DNA of 64,000 nucleotides, taken from contig NW_003213656.1 of assembly GCF_000006405.1 (NCBI RefSeq), positions 176,213 to 240,212 on the forward strand. Reading direction: 5' to 3'. Within the stretch, counting starts at the first letter, position 1. Each line of letters begins with the position of its first letter. This DNA is from Perkinsus marinus ATCC 50983 (Eukaryota; Perkinsozoa; Perkinsida; Perkinsidae). Below are positions 54,798 through 64,000 of the stretch, one piece after another. Under the pieces are notes generated by a model. That model was not told the DNA's origin and did not search any database. It saw nothing but the letters and a program-made list of their open reading frames with translations. The translations under genes were made by a program, and so were the position numbers.

Positions 54798-55117
54798 TAT
54801 AGGGATAGACTCGCCCTCCAGCTTAGTGCGGTTCATACAGTTCTTGTTTCCTACTTTTTTCTGGGCTTCCTATTTCGTATCCCTGGCTCAGGAGATCGGA
54901 CGACGAAGGCGAGCCTGCAAGCCTGGAGGCGATAATGCAGGCCCTTGTCGAGGCCGCTGGGGAGGAGCCTTCAGCTGCCAAGACTTGATATCGCCCTGTC
55001 TGCACGACGAAGTTGTTGTGATTGTTTCATTTTTCATATTGGATGGATCGTTGCGTTTCTACATCATGAGGGGCTAGCGATTACAGCGGAGCGTTTTCTA
55101 TTCGTGATGACTTTTCC
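54798..55117. other. Intergenic region
   Basis: About 320 bases. A frame of 83 codons (54826-55077) has some hydrophobic residues but no supporting context. Confidence 0.35.
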
Positions 55118-56634
55118 ATGAGCCTTGACTTTGCTTTGCCCAGGGCTTTGGACCGCGAAGCAGTGGCTCGAATGAGCTGGGCCGAAGTCGTACAGGCTCG
55201 CCAGAGCTTCGACATTCAGAGATCCAGCGCGACTCGAGCGAGTCTAGGGGGGCGATCTCGGAATAGCCTTGGAGGGTCTTCTTATGATGTCGGGAGCCGT
55301 CGTGTGGCATCTGAGGCGGAGGGTGGTGATGGTTCGGTCGATACCAGAGTCGGCAGGGCTTCATTGAGGGAGTCTAGGGAAACCCTCTCGGCTGCTGGGA
55401 TGCCCCGCGAGGGCAGGTACTCCACTGGTCCCAATGGGGAGTCAAGACGGAAGGCGAGCAGAGTGCGGCTTGAATATTCTGTAGAGTCGATCCCTGCTGC
55501 TGAGGGCGTCAATGGTGACTTGCTGTCGTACTCGGCTGACGACCTAGATGCAAGCACGACGAAGTTGACGCGGCGTACCTCTGTCGTCGAGGCGAAGGAA
55601 TGGGAAGTGGAGGCTGTGGTCGAGGCGATGCGCAAACAGGATTGCAGGGCAATGGTGAGATCTTTTCGGGATGAGAGCCACGGTGGGTAGTTGCGTATCT
55701 TTTGGTATTGGGTTGATCTCAGGCCGCGAGGATGTGGGAGAAAGAAAAAGAGGAAAGGAGGGGCTTACCGCCGGAGTTGTGGCCCGGTGATACGTCCTGG
55801 GAGGGAACACCGCGATCACTGGCTGCGTCATCAGCTGCCCAGGGCGATGTTAGTGAGTATGACGACACTCTCGATAAGGTTTATCCAACTCTAGCTCTGT
55901 GGGATGAGGAGGATCCCTTGGGGGACGGATCCCCTCGGGCGAGCCTCCTGAGTTCCCTCCCAGACTCAATAGGCAGCGCCAATGAGCTAGCCCGGAGAAG
56001 CAGCAGTGGTGGAACCCTCAACCGACAGCTACCTCCGCAAGGTTCTGCCGTAGCCGATCGTCGGTCTGCAGGTCGGGACCAGCGAGCTGTCGATGACAGT
56101 GTAGCGACCAGCTTCGTCACGGAATCAGAGGGTCCAGCTGTGGCCCTTGGGTGTGGCGAGTATGATGCTTCGAGTGGCTATTCGAGTGAGCGCGAGGCAC
56201 CCGTATTGGATGTCTACGATGGTTCATCGGACTTAGAAGAGAGCAGTTATTACTCCGACGTCTCTAGTGAGCATCATGATACGATGACTGAACATGACGC
56301 AGTGTCGATGTGCTCCAGTCATTATAGTGGAAGTCCCCTAGAGGCCAGTGTGATGTCGGATGCCTCCCTATCGGATATCCACTTGGAAGTAGCATTGCCA
56401 CCTGTCGAGTACTCAGATGCTGAGGTTCCCTTCGAATACCGCTCTCGTGCTGTGCCTCCTCGAAAGAAGAGAGAGAAGCGACCAGAAGCAACAACAGCAG
56501 CTGAGGAGATTGTTCGCATCCCTCGAGAGAAGGATGTTGTCCAGGGGGTTCGTAAAAAAGTGCGTGAAGAAGCGGCTTCAAGGCCAGCTTCTCCTGAGGC
56601 TGTTGCCCATAAGCGTTGCTGTGTTCTCATGTGA
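55118..56634 (+). CDS. Disordered acidic/Ser-rich protein ending in a CaaX prenylation box
   Basis: Exon 1 (55118-55654) starts MSLDFALPRALDREAVARMS; a 68-base intron (55655-55722, GTGAGA...TCTCAG) joins in frame to exon 2, giving about 480 residues. The body is low-complexity with many Ser, Asp, Glu and Tyr (for example SSDLEESSYYSDVSSEHHD). The end is basic (YRSRAVPPRKKREKR, later VRKKVREEAASRP) and closes with HKRCCVLM at TGA 56632-56634. CVLM fits the CaaX consensus, Met favouring farnesyl transferase, and the preceding Cys could be palmitoylated. Membrane attachment is thus likely. No known family. Confidence 0.72.
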
Positions 56635-56918
56635 TCTTGCTCAACATGGTGTTGTGTTGGCAGTAGACTTACTTGGTGGGAAAAGAGCCATTATTTCGAT
56701 GAGAATTGATGAGAGCTCTTTGGCGAGTTTCCCTCCGGGGAGCCGTAATTTCTGTTCCTCTTGTTGGTCATATCGATGCGTCTGCGAACCCCTTTTCCAT
56801 CCCGTATCCTACTCCGATGACCTGGTTGTCACGCCGCTGGTAGAGGTGCTAAAGCCCGTATGCTAATATGTTATATTGTTAATATGTTGCGTTCTAACGT
56901 TCCAGGATTAGATGGGAA

Positions 56919-57048
56919 GAAAATGTTTACTCCGGAGTCAAACGTTTTCTTAGGAAAATAGAGGGGGTTAATAACCCCCCTACACTACCGTGACGGTATT
57001 GTACGGTAGTGACGGTAGTACCGTCTAACGATGTGAGCGCGCGCTCAC
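56919..57048. repeat. Cluster of four palindromes between the CaaX gene and PNO
   Basis: In order: GAAAATGTTT / AAACGTTTTC around the palindrome ACTCCGGAGT (56919-56949); GGGGGTTA / TAACCCCC (56963-56979); ACTACCGT / ACGGTAGT (56984-57010); GTGAGCGCGCGCTCAC (57033-57048), a perfect 16-base palindrome. All lie in the PNO upstream region. Confidence 0.85.
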
Positions 57049-57138
57049 TTGTAGTTTTTAGATAACTCTTTGCGTTCAGTTGTGTTGCGCTCGGTCATGA
57101 TTGCGCTCAATTATGGTGTTACGAGCCCAGCCTACTAA

Positions 57139-57155
57139 TTTTGGGCGCGCGCTTT
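57139..57155 (+). promoter_or_regulatory. TTTTGGGCGCGCGCTTT motif upstream of PNO
   Basis: About 100 bases before ATG 57252. It shares TTGGGCGCGC with 13188-13197 (minus strand) and resembles the upstream modules at 20803 and 28513. Its core looks like the E2F consensus TTTSGCGC; this is resemblance only. Confidence 0.45.
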
Positions 57156-57251
57156 ATCAAATTGATCTAGCACACAGAGAACTTTGGTCCGTGACGCGTG
57201 CTCTGCCGATTTCTTTAAAGCAATATCTTCGAAATAGGCATACGTCCGACT

Positions 57252-60200
57252 ATGCGTCTCTGCTATCACTCTAGTCTCTGGATTTTTTACATTTCAGAAC
57301 GATTTCTCAGGCTTCAGAACACTGCTCGCCGCAGTAGGATTCGTTCATATTCTTCAGTTCAGTGTCGCTCACCGATGCCCAACAAGGAGTCTGAGGAACT
57401 TGGAGTTTTTAATATCACTCCTCTGACTATCGCTGGTGGCGCTGCTGCATTGGCAGCGGCTGGAGTGGTTACCTATGCTTTGACAAATAGAAAACCAAAG
57501 TCGTCTGGTGGGAAGCTGGGCCCTCCGGTCCCTCGAGCCTCACAGGAAGATCCAATGGTCTTGGCCAGACTGGAAGGAGCCCGTGACACATGCATGAAGC
57601 CTTACGATGGTGCCACTGCGGCGTCATTTGTGGCCTATAATCTCTCCGACTCTGTCTTCATCTACCCCATCACGCCCTCAACCCCTCTTGGTGAGAATTG
57701 TGACCAGTGGTCTGCTAGTGGCGTCAGGAATGCTTTTGGTCAGTCTACTGTGGTTAGGCAGATGCAGAGTGAAGGCGGAGCTGCGGGGGCTGTCCATGGA
57801 GCCCTCGCTGTGGGTGGTATGTCCTCTACCTTCACAGCATCTCAAGGGCTTTTGTTGATGATCCCCAACCTCTATAAGATTGCTGGTGAACTCATCCCCT
57901 GCGTCTTCCATGTGCCGGCAAGAACTCTGGCTGGCCAGGCACTATCGATCTTCGGGGACCATTCTGACATAATGGCTGTACGTCAAACTGGTTGGGCCCT
58001 TCTATGTGCCAGTAATGTCCAGGAATGTATGGACATGGCTCTAGCTGCTCACATAGCTACGTTGAAGTCCTCGGTACCATTCATCCACTTTTTCGACGGC
58101 TTTAGAACGTCCCACGAGATCCAGAAGATAAACGGTCTTACTGATGAGCAGATGAAGCTGATCGTCCACGTTATGTCCAAGGAGATTGACAGACATCGTT
58201 CACGGGCCCTTAACCCGAATCATCCAACTCTAAGGGGCACTGCCCAGTCGGCCGATATCTACTTCCAGAATGTTGAAGCTGCCAATCCCTATTATGAAGC
58301 AGTGCCGGAGCACATGTGTAGCGCCCTTGATATGATCAAAGCGTTGACTGGTAGAGAGTACCACCTATTTGACTACCAAGGCGATCCTAATGCGACGCAT
58401 GTCTTTGTGGTTATGGGAGCTGGCTCGTCTACTGTGGCCGAGACGATTGATTATTTGGAAAGAAAACAGCCTCGTTATAAGCTCGGCCTGGTTCGTGTGA
58501 GGCTCTTGAGGCCATGGTCTATTCCGCACTTTTTGAACGCCCTGCCAGCCACAGTGCAGCGCATTTGTGTATTGGACCACTGCAAGGAAGCAGGCGCCAT
58601 AGGAGAGCCGCTCTATGTTGATGTCTGCGCCAGTATTCAGAAGTCCACGCGGCCGGATATTTTGGTGAGCAGCCTTGATTCTCAGTCATTTTCGATTGGT
58701 ACTAACGCTTGGTTCAGGTCATTGGTGGTCGTTTCGGGTTGGCCTCTAAGAATTTCACCCCAGGCCAGGTTTACGCTGCCGTGAGGAATCTCGTTGATGC
58801 TCGGGTGCCCAAGTCGCCGTTCACTGTTGGTATTGATGATGATGTCAACAACATATCTCTGCCTGTCCCGGAGGAGATCGACGTGTCCAATCCTGCTACC
58901 ACTCAGTGCATGTTCTGGGGCTTCGGCTCTGATGGCACGGTTGGCGCTAACAAGAATGCTATCAAGATTATTGCCGACAACACTGAGCTCTATGCTCAGG
59001 GCTTCTTCGCCTACGATGCTCTAAAGGCCGGCGGTGTCACCGTGTCACACCTGCGGTTTGGTCCCGAGCCTATTGACTCGCCCTATGAGATAGCGAGTGG
59101 GTGCGAATATGTAGCTGTGCACAAGAAGGAGTACGTGAGAGCGTTCGATGCCTCTCTTATCCTAGGCGCTAGTAAGCCTGGGAGTATCGTGGTGTTGAAT
59201 GCCCCATGGATCACTGTGGATGAGCTCGAGGAAGAGCTCCCTTCGAAGTTCAAGTTGATGATAGCCGAGAAGCGTTTGGAGCTGTATGTCATCAACGCAT
59301 CGTTGGTGGCTAAAGAGTCGGGCATGGGTAGGCTTATCAACAACATCATGCAAGCTGTGTTCTTCCGTCTCTCTGGAGTTCTGCCTTATGAGCAAGCGCT
59401 ACCGTTGTTCGAGGCGGCGATTGAGAAGACTTACAAGAATAAGGGTGCTGATGTAGTGCGCAAGAACATCTTGGCTGTGGGCTATGCTATTGACAATCTC
59501 CACAAGATCGATGTCCCGGTGACCAAGTGGATGCAGTGCGAGCGGTCGGACCACATCAAGCCTCGGAATGGTGAAGAGCCGTCTTTTGTCCGTGACGTAT
59601 TGGATAAGATCCATACACGCCTTGGCGACTCCTTGGCGGTGTCTGCCTTTCAGCCTGGTGGTACGGTCCCACTAGGGATGACGCAGTGGGGTAAGCGTGG
59701 GGTGGCCCAAGCTATCCCTGTTGTGGACATGGACAAGTGCACTCAGTGCAACAAGTGCTCGGCGATATGCCCTCATGGTGTTATCCGACCATTCCTAGCC
59801 TCTCCTCAAGAGCTCGCCAATGCCACTACTCCTCATACCTTCCTGACCAAGCCAGCTACTGGTGGCAATCAGGTCTCTGGTCTGGCCTTTAGGATCCAAG
59901 CATCGCCTTTGGACTGCACTGGCTGTGAGGTGTGTGTCAATGCATGCCCTGATAACGCCTTAATGATGAAGCCTCTCCCCGATGCCTTGGCTGAGGGTCA
60001 TAAGAACAACTGGGATTATGCTATGACTTTGGAGTCTAGGGGGGATCGTTTCGACTCCCATACTTTGAAGGGTTCTCAGTTCCAACAGCCTCTATTGGAG
60101 TTCTCAGGGGCTTGCGAGGGCTGTGGTGAGACGCCTTACGCCAAGCTCTTGACCCAGATGTTCGGCAAGCGTATGGTCATAGCCAACGCTACAGGGTGCA

Positions 60201-62980
60201 GCTCTATTTGGGGTGGCACGGCTGGATGGATCCCCTACACTGTAGACAAGAAGACGGGCAAGGGGCCGGCCTGGGGTAACTCCCTGTTCGAGGATAATGC
60301 GGAGTATGGTATGGGCATGGCTGTGACTATGGATCATAGGCGCCAACAGCTACGCTTACGTGTGCAGGAGGCATTGGAGCAAGAGTCTATAGCCACTGGT
60401 GAGCTCAGGCTGATGCTGCAGCAGTGGCTTGATAATGCAGACCATCCTGAGGCCTCTTCTAAGTACGGTGAACGAGCCGTTGAGATCATGAACGACATGG
60501 AGCCTCTGCCGGCCTGTCTTGAGGAGTGTATGAGGTTATCTGATCTATTTGTGAAGACCTCTATGTGGATGCTTGGTGGTGATGGCTGGGCTAATGATAT
60601 TGGCTTCGGCGGTATAGATCATGTGCTGGCACTTGGTGAGAATGTTAATATAGTCGTGTTGGATACCGAGGTGTACTCCAACACAGGCGGTCAGGGCTCT
60701 AAGGCCACTCCTATGGGGGCTGTGGCTAAGTTCATGCAGAACGGCCGAGCCCTTCAAAAGAAGGATCTCGGGCAGCTGGCCATGACATACCCCAACGTCT
60801 ATGTCGCTTCCTGCTCTATGGGGGCCAACTACTCTCAGACGGTACGGGCCTTCCATGAGGCTGAGAAGCACGTTGGACCTTCCCTCGTCATGTGCTATGC
60901 ACCCTGCATCGAGCACAGGACTAAGACTGGTCTCACTAGGATGTCAGAGGATCAGAAGGCGGCAGTCGAGTCGGGTTACTATCCCCTGTATCGTTATGAC
61001 CCTGAGCTCGCCAAAGTGGGTAAGAATCCATTCCAGCTTGACTGTAAGAGCATCAAGCCCGATGTGTTGGCGAACTTCCTAAAGAACCAGAATCGATACG
61101 AGCAGTTGGTCCGACGAATGCCACACCATGCGGCTGATCTGCAGTCGGAGCTGAAGCGCTACATCGAGGAACGTCATAAGAGGTTGAAGGACGCTGCCAT
61201 TGAGAAGAGTCAATCAGCTGATGTGTTAGCCTCGGGTCTATCGGCAGGCGTCAGGATCTATTACGGCTCGGACACTGGTACGACTGAGCAGCTCGCGAAG
61301 CGCCTCTCTGGCATACTCAAGCGCCGAGGTGTTCATGTTAACTTCTGTACTGGTATGGACGAGCTTATGCTGGAGGAAGCCACTGAGGACCTCATTGTGC
61401 TTTTGACATCTACATGTGGTGATGGTGATATGCCGACTGCTGCCGAAGCTCTATGGGAACAAATGGCTGCTTGCCAGCATGGGGGTAGAAGACTGGCTGG
61501 TCGCTTCTGTATGTTTGGCATGGGGGATAGTTCTTATGAGCAGTTCTGTGAAGCTGCTGTGAAGATCGATAGGCGTATGGTAGAGCTCGGCTTCACTCGA
61601 GTGCTCGACATTGCTAAGGGAGATGATCGAGATGAGGACGGCTGGGCTACAGCCTTCGATCAGTGGTTGCCGAGGGTTTGTGATGAAGTTGGTGCCAAGC
61701 CGGAGGATGAGGAGGAGTATGAGGCCTTGTTCGAGGTCACTAGTCTCCCTGTTACTATGGTTGAGAAGGAGTTGCCTTATCAGCGTATAGTGCCTCCAGG
61801 TTCTCATGCTGTACCAGTTATGGAGAACCGTCGTATGACGCCAGTGGAGTACGAGCGTGATATCCGTCACATTGTATTGGACACTAGCGCTGTGGACCTA
61901 CCCTTCAGGCTTGGTGATGCTATTGCTCTATATCCACAAAACCTCACGGAAGACGTTGACAAACTTTTCGAGGAAGTACTCACTCATCACGACCCTAATG
62001 ATGTTGTCTCTGTGAAATGCCTCTCAGAGGATGTACCTGCCCGGTTGCGCTCGGCCTTCACGGCTCGTGTGCCCGTGAGGCAGATCTTCGTAGAGCTACT
62101 GGACATCTTTGGCAAGCCCAGTCGCAGCTTCTATAAGCAGCTTGCTAGGATTGCCTCTAGTAAGGAGCGTCGGAAGCTCGTTGATATTGCCGATGATGAT
62201 GACAAGTTCAAGGAGTTACTCGCAAAAAGCGTCTCCTATGCGGAGGTCCTCAGGATGTTCCCTAAGACCGCTAATTTGATGACTCTGGTCAACTTCTTGG
62301 AGATAATCCCTCTGCTCAAGCCTCGGCTCTATTCGATAGCTAACAGCTCCTTCTACTCGCCTGGTATTGTCGAGCTCACTGTTGTCATCAACAGGTGGAC
62401 CAACTCTGATGGTAGGCTGATTACTGGTACTAGTACTAAGTATTTGGGCTTTGGCAAGGACACTGAGGTGTGTGTCTCTGTTGCCAGCGGCACATTCGTC
62501 TTCCCCGAGGATGAGCGTACCCCTATGGTCATGTCGGCCTTGGGGACTGGTATTGCCCCTATGCGTGCCTTCGTCCAGGACCGTATGTACAAGCGTAAGG
62601 TGCTCGGAATGGATACAGGTCCTATGATAGTGTTCTATGGATGTCGTCATGAGAAGGAGGAGTTCCTATATAGGGATGAGTGGAAGGCGTTCATGGAAGC
62701 TGGGGTCCTCACCAAGGTTATCAACGCCTTCTCTCACGACCAGGAGTATATGATATTCGTCCAGCATAAGATGGCTGAGAACCCCGAGCTGTTGTATAAG
62801 TACATTCAGGAACTAGGCGGCTACTTCTATTTCTGTGGACCATCCATAGCTGTGCCCGATGTGGAGGCTGCGGTGAAGAAGGCTGTAGGTGATGTTGGTA
62901 AGATGAGCGAGGAGGAAGTGGAGAAGTGGTTTGAGGAGGATATAAAGGCTAAGAAGAGATACTCTACGGAGGCTTATTAG
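57252..62980 (+). CDS. PNO: Pyruvate:NADP+ oxidoreductase (PFOR fused to NADPH-cytochrome P450 reductase-like module)
   Basis: It converts pyruvate and CoA to acetyl-CoA and CO2, passing electrons to NADP+. Two exons (57252-58664 and 58718-62980, 53-base intron, phase 0) give 1,891 residues. The N-terminus is Arg-rich with RSYSS (a plausible mitochondrial presequence), then a hydrophobic stretch (ITPLTIAGGAAALAAAGVVT). The PFOR part follows: IYPITPSTPLGENCDQW near 140 and GSDGTVGANKNAIKI. Two 4Fe-4S motifs come next (CTQCNKCSAICPHG near 811, CTGCEVCVNACP near 871). Thiamine-diphosphate domain blocks are CEGCGETPY near 935 and GGDGWANDIGFGG near 1090, with NTGGQ. The reductase part has a flavodoxin (IYYGSDTGTTEQLAKRL near 1318), FAD site RLYSIANSSF near 1673, NADP site GTGIAPMRAF near 1746, and FYFCGPS near 1840. 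If the first ATG is wrong, MPNKESEELG (57375) is the next candidate. Confidence 0.97.
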
Positions 62981-63371
62981 GCGTTGTGGCGAGGGCCTCC
63001 TTGCCGTATGAAATGACTCATTATTTTGGAATGTTATTACAGTCGCTTGGTCAAGTCCGGTCACACAAGCCTGCCCTTTTTGTCACTAATGCTGGTCGCA
63101 ATTTTGTCATCATCTGTCGGGACGTATGCTGCCCTTGTCCGGATCTGATCCCCCATTGGATTTTCTTTGGTAATCCTGATCAGTGATTGCCATGGTAGAG
63201 GCGATATGCTACGGAGTTGGGGAGCGTGGCTGCTACTGATGGTTTATTTGCAGCTCAGCTTATGAGTATTACTTGCTGCTACTCGGACTAGTTGTTGTGT
63301 TGATGATGGTCAAAGGCGTGGGGTGGTAGGCGGAAGGCATAGGGGTCGTCGACGGGGTCAGCCTTGTTGCT
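62981..63371. other. Intergenic region after PNO
   Basis: About 390 bases with no supported gene or repeat. Confidence 0.4.
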
Positions 63372-64000
63372 ATGGCGTCGTCGTCTAGTAAGCAGCAGCA
63401 GCAGCAGGTTGTCGCAGGATCACCTCGACAGTCTGATGAGTGGGCCGAGAAATGTAAAATGTTGATGCTCGAGAATGCGGAGGAAGACAGGCGTAGGGCG
63501 GACATGGTAGTGCTGAGGGAGGGTAGTCGGTGTCTCGAAGACGGCTAGGTCCTCGAGCGTTACCTGACGCTAATCGAGCAGCAGTACGAGGGTATAATAT
63601 CAAATTTACCCAAGAGTGTTCTCAACATGAAGGTACTAATATTTCGACGGTCCATGCCGAGCCCTCAGTGAGGTCTGTTTGGCTGTAGGTATCCGAGGTC
63701 GACCCAAAAGCATTGAAACCAATTGCCCGCATATATAGGCCTCGTACCGAGGCACCTGAGTCTACTGAGAATCGTGAGCCTAACAGGTGGAACTGGGGGC
63801 GGCAACGGCCGTGCGAAATTGAGTGTTATTGTAGACCAGCTGATCTTCCTCCTCGCCTACAAGCGCATGGCCCTGTCGTTGCCACGCCTAGGGATGGCAA
63901 GCATGGGATCAAGAGTGAACGGAACGGTGGTGGCGGGGGCTTGGTGAGGCTCTTCAAAATTAGCTTGAATGTTGGGTATGTCTCCTCTAGGTTTACAGCA
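63372..64000 (+). CDS. 5' part of a borealin/Nbl1-like gene (runs off the window)
   Basis: ATG 63372 gives MASSSSKQQQQQVVAGSPRQ, a helix EWAEKCKMLMLENAEEDRRR, and, after a short intron, VLERYLTLIEQQYEGIISNL followed by PKSVLNMK. After a second short intron comes VSEVDPKALKPIARIYRPRT. A charged helix followed by an LPK-x-V-x-x-M element is how borealin N-terminal domains end (LPKALREM in human). Borealin is a chromosomal passenger complex subunit. The similarity is short, so the call is tentative. The 3' part is outside. Confidence 0.45.

Noticed and set aside
59083-62650. Antisense ORFs opposite PNO
   Set aside because: They are shadows of a strongly coding plus frame and have no family signal.
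1-64000. Dinoflagellate/Perkinsus spliced-leader gene or leader motif
   Set aside because: I searched by eye for CCGTAGCCAT-type sequence on both strands and did not find it; a systematic search would be needed.
1-64000. CRISPR arrays, operons or bacterial-type signals
   Set aside because: No regularly spaced repeats, ribosome binding sites or polycistronic overlaps; short introns throughout show nuclear eukaryotic DNA.

Overview
The window looks like nuclear DNA of a protist, most likely an alveolate of the Perkinsus group (oyster-parasite lineage). The reasons are dense genes on both strands, many short GT-AG introns (mostly about 45-100 bases), about 50% GC, and at the right end a pyruvate:NADP+ oxidoreductase (PNO: PFOR fused to a flavodoxin/cytochrome-P450-reductase module). 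From memory, that fusion is known from Euglena, Cryptosporidium, chromerids and Perkinsus. The genus is inferred, not proven.

Layout, left to right. 1-8.8 kb: end of an unknown gene, proteasome lid subunit RPN9 (-), a helical-repeat nuclear-type protein (-), and a multi-exon ARM/HEAT-like protein (+) with a 27-base minisatellite. 9.6-15.8 kb: an F-box-like gene (+), a signal-peptide/Thr-rich-repeat/transmembrane protein (-) and a coiled-coil gene (+). 15.8-20.6 kb: three (-) genes, ZC3H15/DFRP1, its GTPase partner DRG1 directly upstream, and a nitronate-monooxygenase-like enzyme. 20.8-26.7 kb: a young LTR retrotransposon with identical 190-base LTRs. 26.7-28.6 kb: a gene-poor stretch rich in perfect hairpins and tRNA-like relics.

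28.6-39 kb: an unrecognised gene (+), an unrecognised gene (-), proteasome deubiquitinase RPN11 (-) divergent from CCDC25 (+), derlin (+), a small acidic/proline-rich protein (+), retromer VPS29 (-) and a beta-module protein (-). 40-46.6 kb: two tandem related BAR-like genes and a disordered/coiled-coil gene, all (+). 46.6-49.8 kb: a 5'-truncated non-LTR retrotransposon flanked by an unusually long (443 base) direct repeat that duplicates the first exon of the next gene. 50-64 kb, all (+): that host gene, seipin, a MIF homologue, peroxin PEX3, a disordered protein ending in a CaaX farnesylation box, PNO, and the start of a borealin-like gene.

Functional threads: proteostasis and ER quality control (RPN9, RPN11, derlin, CCDC25), translation-linked GTPase control (DRG1 with DFRP1), membrane traffic and organelle biogenesis (VPS29, BAR pair, seipin, PEX3), and anaerobic-type pyruvate metabolism (PNO). 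The main points for follow-up are the DRG1-DFRP1 neighbours with a missing zinc finger in DFRP1, the LINE with the 443-base target repeat, and a shared GCGCGC-centred upstream module at several gene starts.
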